A stretch of DNA of 6,755 nucleotides. Origin: Akkermansiaceae bacterium (GTDB taxonomy: Bacteria > Verrucomicrobiota > Verrucomicrobiia > Verrucomicrobiales > Akkermansiaceae). The translations under genes were made by a program, and so were the position numbers. Below the pieces are notes generated by a model. That model saw only the letters and a program-made list of their open reading frames with translations, searched no databases and had not been told where the DNA came from. Position 1 is the stretch's first letter. The number at the start of each line of letters is the position of its first letter. Shown piece after piece: positions 1 to 6,755 of the stretch. The stretch spans positions 1-6,755 of the forward strand of contig JALZVD010000104.1 of the NCBI GenBank assembly GCA_023300205.1, read 5' to 3'.

Positions 1-45
1 AAATCAAGCCACGTTAGGAACTTGGAGACCTAAACAGTTTCAACA

Positions 46-74
46 TTGTCAATTCGAGTGGTTGCATTCAAAAT
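46..74 (+). promoter_or_regulatory. Candidate sigma-70-type promoter for the two-gene operon
   Basis: TTGTCA at 46-51 matches the -35 consensus at five of six positions. After a 17-base spacer, CAAAAT at 69-74 matches the -10 consensus at four of six. Transcription would start near 80-83, giving a leader of about 40 bases. It is the best spaced pair I found before gene 1, but the DNA is AT-rich and such pairs arise by chance. A weaker alternative is TTGCAT (62-67) with CATAAG (84-89). Confidence 0.35.
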
Positions 75-86
75 ATGAAGTTGCAT
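61..86 (+). repeat. Direct repeat GTTGCAT x2, 19-base spacing
   Basis: GTTGCAT occurs at 61-67 and again at 80-86, a start-to-start distance of 19 bases, or nearly two helical turns. A third copy of the GTTGCA core lies on the opposite strand at 98-103. The copies surround the candidate -10 region, a typical place for operator half-sites. The copies are read directly from the sequence; a binding role is inferred. Confidence 0.4.
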
Positions 87-104
87 AAGTTAAGTTCTGC
101 AACT
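79..104. promoter_or_regulatory. Perfect 7-bp inverted repeat before gene 1 (operator or leader hairpin)
   Basis: AGTTGCA at 79-85 is the exact reverse complement of TGCAACT at 98-104, with a 12-base spacer (TAAGTTAAGTTC). If transcribed, it could form a 7-bp stem ending 17 bases before the ATG at 122 and 8 bases before the TTG at 113, so it could limit ribosome access to a start that already lacks a good Shine-Dalgarno. As DNA it could be a dimeric repressor site. No T-run follows, so it is not an intrinsic terminator. Confidence 0.4.
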
Positions 105-121
105 GAATCGACTTGGAAAAC

Positions 122-1339
122 ATGACTCTCAAAACAGACCCTCCGGCATCGCTTCAATACCACCAAGACCTTGCGACTTTGCTTGAAAAAAATGAGGCTG
201 AACTCTGGACATGGTTCTCAGGAGATAAGTTTACGTCAGAGGCTTACGAAGCCCAGCGGCTTTACCTCTTGAAAAATAGTTACCGTCTAGAGGATGAGGC
301 ACATGCCAACCTTTATGCACAAGCTCGCCGTGTTGCAGACCGCTTGCAGATAAATTTGCCAATCACGCTGTATCAAGCCATGAACACCGATCTTAGAAAT
401 GCAGGCCTTATCTTTCAACCCGATGAAGTGCATATTTTATTTTCTGGTGATCTGTTTTCAACTTTATCCGAGAGCGAGTTAGACTTTATTTTAGGGCATG
501 AAATGGCCCATCATTTACACAACACGCGACAGAGTTCACGCTACGGCACCGCAGATCGTTTGCTAGACTGGGTCTGTGGTGAACCTGGATCAGCAGCCGC
601 ACATAGCAATAGCTTCCGCCTTTCCCGTCTCTATCAAGAAATTTTCTCAGACCGTGTCGGACTGTACGCGTCCCAAGACTTAGACGCTTCGATCGCGGCC
701 CTCGTGAGAGTCACCTCTGGGCTCGCGGATGTCTCCGCTAAAGCTTATTTAAAGCAAGCCGATGAGGCTCTTGCAGCTTCCAAAAAAGATGGTGCCCAAG
801 TCGGGTCCGAAGGCTGGTCCCACCCAGAAACATTTATTCGCGCACGCGCGTTAGCCGATTGGCAAGCTGATCCTGAAACGGCGACAGACAAATTAATAAC
901 ACTCGTAGAAGGTGCCCAAGCCCTCGAACACCTTGACTTGCTAGATCAAGAAAACCTCTCCGCACTCACACGCGACTTAGTTGCGGTTTTTTTACAATAC
1001 CCATGGCGCAATAAGGAGACCTTGATCGCTCACGCACAGGGCTTCTTTATTGATATTGAAAAAGTCATCAAAAATACGAGTACGTTAGAAAGTGAAATCA
1101 TAGAAAGTGTCAAAATTTTACCGAAAAGTTTGAAAGAGTTTGTCTCATATGTGCTGATCGACTTCGCGACCGTGGACTCTGACTTAGAAGACCGTCCTTT
1201 AATCGAAGCCACACATTTCGCCGACCGACTGGAATTGACTGAAGTCTTTGATGCCGCCCTAAAGCAAGATTTGAAACTGTCTAAAGCCAACATTTCAGCC
1301 CTACGCAAAACCCCCTCCTTTCTGGAGGAAGCAGCATGA
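122..1339 (+). CDS. M48-like zinc metallopeptidase with C-terminal TerB-like helical region, partner of the downstream helicase
   Basis: Predicted soluble zinc-dependent endopeptidase of 405 residues. Numbering from the ATG at 122, the zinc motif HEMAH lies at 126-130 (ligands H126 and H130, catalytic E127). A second motif, QEIFSDRVGL, supplies the likely third ligand E173 and the conserved D177, matching the M48 pattern HExxH...ExxxD. A family-like SHPETFIRARAL stretch follows (H234). Residues about 245-400 are helical, and about 335-385 (LIDFATVDSDLED, then FADRLEL) resemble a TerB fold; this assignment is weaker. There is no signal peptide or membrane segment, unlike HtpX-type M48 proteins, so it probably acts in the cytoplasm. 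The start is uncertain: TTG at 113 is the only other in-frame choice after the stop at 104, and neither has a good ribosome site, so ATG is preferred. It overlaps the helicase gene by 4 bases. The substrate is unknown; the partner helicase or a host or phage protein are possibilities. Confidence 0.85.
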   Translation: MTLKTDPPASLQYHQDLATLLEKNEAELWTWFSGDKFTSEAYEAQRLYLLKNSYRLEDEAHANLYAQARRVADRLQINLPITLYQAMNTDLRNAGLIFQPDEVHILFSGDLFSTLSESELDFILGHEMAHHLHNTRQSSRYGTADRLLDWVCGEPGSAAAHSNSFRLSRLYQEIFSDRVGLYASQDLDASIAALVRVTSGLADVSAKAYLKQADEALAASKKDGAQVGSEGWSHPETFIRARALADWQADPETATDKLITLVEGAQALEHLDLLDQENLSALTRDLVAVFLQYPWRNKETLIAHAQGFFIDIEKVIKNTSTLESEIIESVKILPKSLKEFVSYVLIDFATVDSDLEDRPLIEATHFADRLELTEVFDAALKQDLKLSKANISALRKTPSFLEEAA

Positions 1340-1341
1340 TG
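1324..1341 (+). promoter_or_regulatory. Strong Shine-Dalgarno and ATGA start/stop overlap coupling the two genes
   Basis: GGAGGAA at 1324-1330, inside the last codons of the peptidase gene (LEEAA then stop), lies 7 bases from GGAGG to the ATG at 1336. The ATG shares ATGA with the TGA stop at 1337-1339. A second ATG follows at 1339. This layout favours translational re-initiation and a fixed output ratio, which supports the two proteins working together. Confidence 0.85.
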
Positions 1342-4300
1342 GACGAAAATAACATCACAACTGAAGACTTTATCAATAAGCCACCAGAGTCCGCCCTTAA
1401 AGGCACACAAGGCTTAATAGCCTTTCTAACTGAATGGCGTGAACGACCTAGCATCGGGACTGAGGACGTTCTCTCAGCCATCTTACCACTGATGTCGCAA
1501 TTGGAAGCCCTTCACAAAGATGGAAACGTCGGACCTCTCGCCCAGATGGAGAAGCTACAAGTCGATAATGGTCACCTCTGGTTTTCCAATGCGGAAGCTA
1601 AACCTATCCAAAGCCAGCCACAACGCGTCAGGTCACAGCCGATCAACGCCAAAGGCGCGATTGATGTTATCGAGGAAATTTCGATCACGTCAGATGATAC
1701 AACGGGTGCAGACATTCGTGATCACGACGTTCGCGACGCTGATGATGAGGCAACACAGCAAGACGCCAAACCTCGCTTTCTCACGCATTTCCAATCGTGG
1801 GAAATTCGTCAGGGTCACCAAGACCCAGTGACGGACATTTTCCTCGTCGGTATGATCGCAGCTGCGCTGGCTACACAGCTCGATTTTAGAGACCGTGACG
1901 CGCTTGAGAGTTTCGTCACTCAGCGCAAAGATCTCTCTGCGCTTAACCCTCGCCTTCACCCCGTATTGTGTCGTGCCATAGAACGTATGACGGCGTTACG
2001 GCGCGAGGAACGCGTTCAGGATATAGGCGTGCTCATTACAGCCCTAGAAAATCACCGTCACATCGGGTCTGTCGTCGATCTTGATTTAGATGGCATCAAA
2101 GGTTTCCATTCTGACCAAGCGGATGATGCACGAACACGATTGCTAAAGCGTCTGCGCGCTCGACTTTATGACATGACCCGTCGAAACCGCCTCATCTATC
2201 ATCGACGGGTTTCAACAGAATTGAATTTGACCGAAGCCTCAGTTCCGCTCGTCTTGAACCTATCCGCGATAAAACCCGAGAATCTTTTCACGGCTACAAC
2301 GCGTCCCTTCGAACGTTTATTGAAGGGTGATGAAGTCAAATTATCTGAATATATTCGCTTTGAAGAAATGGCCTTCACACCTTCTGTTCTTGCCAAATTA
2401 CGGTCCAGCGCCGCTCGAGACGAACGCGAATTTGGCGGGTCGCCTTTGCGACTTGTTCCCGTATTTCTGAAATGGCGTGATCTGAAAAACGCACCATCAG
2501 AAGCCATCTCCTCTCCGCTTCTTTTGATGCGTGTAGAGTTAAAACGCCGAAAGGGAGTCAAAGACGCTTACACACTCTCTTTGAGTGATACGAAAGCTGA
2601 AATAAATCCTGCGCTCTCTTTCATTCTCGACCAACTCTACGGCATTAAATTACCCGATTTTGTCGATTTGACTGAACCCTCAGCGCTACAAAGCCTGCAC
2701 AAAACGCTAGAGACACAAATCATGGCAAGTGAGCCAGGCGTGTCTCTCTCATTTTCTGACAAACCAAAACTCCGGCTCCTACATCGGACTGTTCGCCGTC
2801 GTTTAGATAAGTTCAATAAACGTCGTTCTCATCGTACACGAGGCGTAAGATCTCGTGGGTCGCTTAATTATAGTTATGAGCGGAAGAGTTATGCTCCGCT
2901 TGGCGTCCAAATGTTTAGAGAATATGTGGCTCTAGCCGAGGCCCCAAACCGTGGTCTTTTCGGTGCACCCAAGCCTCAACTCTATAACGCCATCGAAGAC
3001 AAAGCAGATGCCAAAGTCCGCGAGAAGAAAGTCACACAATTCCAACACATTGATACTGACGCCTCACGTTACGATTGGTCATTCGACCTCTGCGCCGTCA
3101 CACTTGCGAATTTCAACTATCGCAAAATGAGCCTCGTGCGAGATTATGACGCTGTCCTGCGCGGCGAAACGCAAGCCGACAGCCTGTTCGATCGTTTTTT
3201 CACAGATGCAGCCCGCCCCGAGGTCGCAACAGTCGAATCTGCACCCTTGGCAAAACGCTTTCCAATTATGGCGCAAGACCCAACGCAAGCACGGTCAATT
3301 GCTCAACTCAGGTCGACACAGTCCTATGTTATTCAGGGGCCGCCCGGCACAGGCAAATCTCAAACCATCGCCAATTTGCTCGCCGAAGCGGTCAGTCAAA
3401 ATAAACGCGTCCTCTTTGTTTGCGAAAAACGCGCGGCTTTAGATGTCGTCTATAACCGATTGCGCGGTGCAGGCTTAGACTCTCTCTGCGCGCTTGTTCA
3501 TGATGCTCAAGAAAGTAAACGCGAGTTCATCGCAGAGCTGTCAGGTATCTATGAGAACTGGACAACAGACAAAACAGTTCCCTCTCTGGTGGACATTGAA
3601 AAAGACCGCGCGTTGCAAATTGAAGGCGTTGAAACGGCTCTATCTGATTTACACCGCTTGACCGATACAGTGTCAAAACCAGCACAAGGGTCGACAGCAC
3701 CATTACATGATATTTTGGCCGAAACCTTATCTCTGAAAGACGCAAAGTTCCTTCCTCGAGACACGGCTCTGCCTGATCTATCCGATTGGCATAAACACGC
3801 TGTTTCAATCCGTGGACTTTCTGCAGCGCTTCGCAGGTTGACGGGCGAGGCTGTTTTCTCAAAAACCCCAGAGCGATTAGTTCACCCGTCTAGTTGGGCA
3901 TCTAAAGAAATATCTGAAACGCTACCGAGTGCCGCACAGGCGCTCTTGCCTTTATTATCACGCCTATCGGATAGCCGTTCCAAATTACGAGGCACGGACC
4001 CTAAGAGTACAAACCTCAATCAAACACGCGCTCAAGTCGCGCTCGCGTATCGCATACAGCCTGCCTTCGAGACGGGTATGGAAGGCGTATTTCAATCCGA
4101 AAGTTCTGAATCGCGGCAGTGGAAAACAGGTCTCAATGCACTAGATGACTTAGAACATAAGGTCTCAGAAGCGCGCAAAGACACAGAAATTTGGATTAAC
4201 AAATTATCACCGCGAGATACACGGAATGCTTTGTCTTTAGCGGAACAAAAAGAGGGCAAATTATTTGCGTTCTTATCTGGCGATTGGAGACGGACAAAAA

Positions 4301-6543
4301 GCCTCGTTCTTAGCGCGATTGATAGAGACAGCTTATCCGTAAAACCACGGTTGCGAGATCTACTCGCAGACCTGCAGCTAGAACATGATGCAGTAGCGGC
4401 CACGGATGATGCTAATAGGCAGCTCGCGCGGCGTTTTGGTTTCGAGTCTACGCAAAACTTATCCGATTTACTTTCGGAACGCGATTCCCTCACGCCTCAA
4501 GAAGGGAGTGCCGCGCTTCCGCTTTGGTCGGAAGTGACAGCAGACCCCGCCGGCGCGCGGGAGGCCATCAAAGCCTTAAGTTCGCTTCAGGAGATCATGG
4601 AAGAATGTGATAAACGCCTCACGCAGAGCTTTTCAGAAGTCGACACAATCCCAGTTGAACAGCTCGTGAAGGACGTCACAGACCTTTCCACTGCAAACCG
4701 TCGCTTGCGCGACATACAGCCCGCAGCACAAGCCTTGAGCGACGCCCCAACATCAGTGTGGCGCGCCTTGAGCGAAAGTCAGCTCGCTCCAGAACAATTA
4801 GAAACCGCCGTCATGGCAGACACCGTTGAGCGAAGTCTTACAGCCGCCTCAGGACTTCTGAATGTGGACTCGCAAGCTTTGGATGATATCCGCCAACGGA
4901 TCAGAGATCATCAGGCACAGCTTTATACTTTAAATGCACAACTTATTCTCCGTCATGCAATCAACAGTTTCCAGGATTTAACAACCTTTAAAAATACACC
5001 TGACCGTGACCTATCTATGATTGATCGCAAACGGAAATCTAACATCAATAAAGGCCTGAGAGCGCTCGAGCATGAATTTGGCAAAACCCGCGCTTATAGA
5101 TCACCTCGGGAATTACTGGCGGGGCCAGCGGGCTCTGTACTTCCCGTAATCAAACCTATTTGGATGATGAGCCCTCTTTCGGTGGCTGACGTTTTACCTC
5201 TCTCGGAAAATTTATTTGATGTTGTCATCTTCGACGAGGCCTCACAGATACCAGTGGAAGACGCAATTCCAACGGTCCTTCGCGCGCCCCAAGCCATAAT
5301 CGTTGGCGATGAAAAGCAGCTTCCGCCTACCAACTTCTTTAACTCTGGCGGCGGAGAGGAAGACTTTGATGAATCGGATGAAGACGTTGATTTTGAGCTA
5401 AACCAAGACAGCTTCCTAACCCTAGCCGCAGAACATCTCCCATCAACACTTTTGGGCTGGCATTACCGCTCTCGCTCTGAGGAACTCATTGGGTTTTCTA
5501 ATGCAGCGTTCTATGGCACGCGTTTACTGACAATCCCATCTGTTAAAAGATCAAAAAAACGCGCTCCAATTCTCGTGGAAGACCCGAAAACGGTTCCTGT
5601 AACATCGCAAGACATTCTCGCACGCCCCATTAGTTTCCACCACATTCCCGCCGGAATTTATACGGACCGTAAGAATGCAGACGAAGCCAAATATATCGCG
5701 ACTCTCTTGCGAATGCTTCTGCTGGATCAAGCAAAAGACGGAAGCCGTAAAACATTTGGGATTGTCGCCTTTTCTGAAGCGCAGCAGGGCGAAATCGACC
5801 GAGCCCTCAATAGTTTGGCCGAAGAGGATTCGGCCTTTGGTGCAATCTTAGAGGCGGAACGTGAACGCGAAGAGGACGGAGAATATATCGGACTTTTTGT
5901 CAAAAACCTTGAGAACGTTCAGGGTGACGAACGTGACGTCATCATTCTATCCATATGCTACGCCCCTGCCGTCTCAGGTAAAATGCGTATGAACTTTGGT
6001 CCAATCAATAAGGCGGGTGGAGAGAAGCGCCTGAACGTCATTTTCTCACGGTCAAAAACCGCGATGATGGTGGTTTCCTCTATCCAGAGTTCCGCGATCA
6101 CCAATGACTATAATTTCGGAGCCAATGCGCTGAAAACCTACCTACGCTATGCCGAAGCTCTCTCGATTGGCCAGACAGAGAGCGCCCATTCAGCCCTCTC
6201 CACCATTGCCACGCAACGGGGTCCAGACCGCAACACATCGAAAGGGTCCGATACGACATTTGATACATTGGAAGCCGACTTAAAACAGCTTGGTTGGGAA
6301 GTGGACCGTAATGTTGGACTCTCAATTTTCACGGTTGATCTCGCCCTATCCTCTTCCAATGGGACAACGCGGACGGCTTTGCTTTTCGATACACCTGAAC
6401 GTTACCGCAGTAATGATGTTGTAGAGACCTACACTGCCCGCGCAGATATTCTAGGGGCCTTCGGGTGGAACGTCATCCTTGTCCCTCTCTCACAGCTCTG
6501 GGACAATTATGAGAGCGTATTGAAACGAGTTGGAAGCCCATAA
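1336..6543 (+). CDS. Large DUF4011 / COG1112 superfamily 1 helicase with N-terminal kinase-like region and C-terminal Vsr/MTES_1575-like nuclease-type domain
   Basis: Predicted ATP-driven nucleic-acid helicase or translocase of 1735 residues. Residues 1-240 resemble the C-lobe of a degenerate protein kinase (see findings). DUF4011 spans about 266-470: it opens with LYDMTRRNRLIYHRR and later has PLLLMRVELKRR followed by EINPALSFILDQ. SF1 motifs: Walker A GPPGTGKS 668-675 (K674); motif Ia near RVLFVCEKRAALD (691); Walker B VVIFDEASQ with D1300 and E1301; motif III GDEKQLPP 1324-1331; motif IV WHYRSR from W1375; motif V ENVQGDERD 1526-1534; motif VI GGEKRLNVIFSRSK with R1565 and R1572. All look intact. 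About 570 mostly helical residues separate motifs Ia and II, including the family-like FLSGDWRR near 980. An acidic loop follows motif III. Residues about 1640-1735 look like an MTES_1575/Vsr-type nuclease fold (LGWEVDRNVGL, VDLAL with D1668, FD at 1684-1685, FGWNVILVP). No membrane segments are seen. The start overlaps the peptidase stop and has a strong Shine-Dalgarno; a second ATG at 1339 is nearly equivalent. The helicase call is firm and a defence role is inferred. Confidence 0.95.
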   Translation: MMDENNITTEDFINKPPESALKGTQGLIAFLTEWRERPSIGTEDVLSAILPLMSQLEALHKDGNVGPLAQMEKLQVDNGHLWFSNAEAKPIQSQPQRVRSQPINAKGAIDVIEEISITSDDTTGADIRDHDVRDADDEATQQDAKPRFLTHFQSWEIRQGHQDPVTDIFLVGMIAAALATQLDFRDRDALESFVTQRKDLSALNPRLHPVLCRAIERMTALRREERVQDIGVLITALENHRHIGSVVDLDLDGIKGFHSDQADDARTRLLKRLRARLYDMTRRNRLIYHRRVSTELNLTEASVPLVLNLSAIKPENLFTATTRPFERLLKGDEVKLSEYIRFEEMAFTPSVLAKLRSSAARDEREFGGSPLRLVPVFLKWRDLKNAPSEAISSPLLLMRVELKRRKGVKDAYTLSLSDTKAEINPALSFILDQLYGIKLPDFVDLTEPSALQSLHKTLETQIMASEPGVSLSFSDKPKLRLLHRTVRRRLDKFNKRRSHRTRGVRSRGSLNYSYERKSYAPLGVQMFREYVALAEAPNRGLFGAPKPQLYNAIEDKADAKVREKKVTQFQHIDTDASRYDWSFDLCAVTLANFNYRKMSLVRDYDAVLRGETQADSLFDRFFTDAARPEVATVESAPLAKRFPIMAQDPTQARSIAQLRSTQSYVIQGPPGTGKSQTIANLLAEAVSQNKRVLFVCEKRAALDVVYNRLRGAGLDSLCALVHDAQESKREFIAELSGIYENWTTDKTVPSLVDIEKDRALQIEGVETALSDLHRLTDTVSKPAQGSTAPLHDILAETLSLKDAKFLPRDTALPDLSDWHKHAVSIRGLSAALRRLTGEAVFSKTPERLVHPSSWASKEISETLPSAAQALLPLLSRLSDSRSKLRGTDPKSTNLNQTRAQVALAYRIQPAFETGMEGVFQSESSESRQWKTGLNALDDLEHKVSEARKDTEIWINKLSPRDTRNALSLAEQKEGKLFAFLSGDWRRTKSLVLSAIDRDSLSVKPRLRDLLADLQLEHDAVAATDDANRQLARRFGFESTQNLSDLLSERDSLTPQEGSAALPLWSEVTADPAGAREAIKALSSLQEIMEECDKRLTQSFSEVDTIPVEQLVKDVTDLSTANRRLRDIQPAAQALSDAPTSVWRALSESQLAPEQLETAVMADTVERSLTAASGLLNVDSQALDDIRQRIRDHQAQLYTLNAQLILRHAINSFQDLTTFKNTPDRDLSMIDRKRKSNINKGLRALEHEFGKTRAYRSPRELLAGPAGSVLPVIKPIWMMSPLSVADVLPLSENLFDVVIFDEASQIPVEDAIPTVLRAPQAIIVGDEKQLPPTNFFNSGGGEEDFDESDEDVDFELNQDSFLTLAAEHLPSTLLGWHYRSRSEELIGFSNAAFYGTRLLTIPSVKRSKKRAPILVEDPKTVPVTSQDILARPISFHHIPAGIYTDRKNADEAKYIATLLRMLLLDQAKDGSRKTFGIVAFSEAQQGEIDRALNSLAEEDSAFGAILEAEREREEDGEYIGLFVKNLENVQGDERDVIILSICYAPAVSGKMRMNFGPINKAGGEKRLNVIFSRSKTAMMVVSSIQSSAITNDYNFGANALKTYLRYAEALSIGQTESAHSALSTIATQRGPDRNTSKGSDTTFDTLEADLKQLGWEVDRNVGLSIFTVDLALSSSNGTTRTALLFDTPERYRSNDVVETYTARADILGAFGWNVILVPLSQLWDNYESVLKRVGSP

Positions 6544-6755
6544 ATACTAACTCCAGAATTTAATCAAACGCCTTAAATATGCGCCCGGCTCACATCATAT
6601 TTTCCGAGGTATTTCGTGAGGCGGTCCGCGTCGTTTTTGTCTTTCTATTCTCTCGAGACAAGGAGAACAGTTTTCGGCCAGCATCACTCAAAAAATCTCA
6701 GCATTCTGTATCTTCGCCGCTTAGCAGCGAGTCCAGCGCCCCTGCCTCGCTCGTA
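6544..6755. other. Downstream flank with no complete gene and no convincing terminator
   Basis: These 212 bases follow the helicase stop. The only T-run, at 6634-6638, follows GCGGTCCGC (6621-6629), which can form only about three base pairs, so intrinsic termination is doubtful. A 6-bp inverted repeat, TTGTCT (6637-6642) with AGACAA (6656-6661), has a 13-base loop and no following T-run. A plus-strand frame from ATG 6579 stays open to the window edge (59 codons), but it has no Shine-Dalgarno and an unconvincing, serine-rich product. Minus-strand tails are described under findings. Confidence 0.5.

Noticed and set aside
1030..1410. 126-residue minus-strand open frame across the gene junction
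   Set aside because: It is antisense to both real genes and covers the coupled start/stop and Shine-Dalgarno. The product has no domain character.
3146..3442. 98-residue plus-strand open frame around the Walker A region
   Set aside because: It is out of frame with the helicase, whose motif GPPGTGKS is read cleanly in the main frame, so it is a shadow.
4092..4493. 133-residue minus-strand open frame inside the helicase gene
   Set aside because: It lies wholly opposite the helical part of the helicase. The product is rich in Ser, Arg and Cys, as expected for an antisense shadow, and no recognisable motif is present.
6621..6640. Intrinsic terminator built on GCGGTCCGC followed by five T
   Set aside because: The stem is at most about three base pairs with a three-base loop and is separated from the T-run by other bases, so it is too weak to call.
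6705..6755. tRNA-Ser-like anticodon loop on the minus strand (CTGCTAA)
   Set aside because: The flanking bases do not form a five-base-pair stem, and no T-arm follows, so it is not a tRNA or an attachment site.
1..6755. CRISPR array, insertion sequence or flanking attachment repeats
   Set aside because: I saw no regularly spaced repeats, transposase or integrase motifs, or matching terminal repeats in the two flanks.

Overview
The window holds one compact two-gene operon on the plus strand, with about 120 bases of upstream DNA and about 210 bases of downstream DNA. Gene 1 (122-1339) encodes a soluble M48-like zinc metallopeptidase with a helical, TerB-like C-terminal region. Gene 2 (1336-6543) encodes a 1735-residue DUF4011/COG1112-type superfamily 1 helicase. 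The genes overlap by four bases (ATGA), and a strong Shine-Dalgarno sequence for gene 2 lies inside the last codons of gene 1, so they are almost certainly co-transcribed and translationally coupled.

Gene 2 is read as four blocks. An N-terminal region (about 1-240) looks like the C-lobe of a protein kinase that has lost its N-lobe and every catalytic residue. A DUF4011 domain follows (about 266-470). The SF1 ATPase core (about 640-1600) is split by a long helical insertion. The C-terminus (about 1640-1735) resembles the Vsr/MTES_1575-type PD-(D/E)XK nuclease found at the end of many related helicases, but one of its usual acidic active-site positions appears to be lost. The helicase ATPase and the gene 1 peptidase both look catalytically intact. 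A plausible reading is a nucleic-acid-sensing ATPase paired with a proteolytic partner or effector, and the kinase-like and nuclease-like parts may serve as binding scaffolds. The size and architecture resemble anti-phage helicase systems such as Hhe and Mokosh. I do not recognise this peptidase-plus-kinase-like-helicase pair as a named system. The defence role is inference.

Upstream (1-121) is AT-rich. It holds a weak promoter candidate, two direct GTTGCAT copies 19 bases apart, and a perfect 7-bp inverted repeat just before the start of gene 1. Downstream (6544-6755) has no convincing terminator or complete gene, only short open tails that may be fragments of neighbouring genes.

The organism is bacterial. 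Moderate GC content, GGAGG-type Shine-Dalgarno use, mixed CGC/CGT arginine codons and the protein style fit a proteobacterium, perhaps an alphaproteobacterium. This is an impression, since no taxonomic marker is present.
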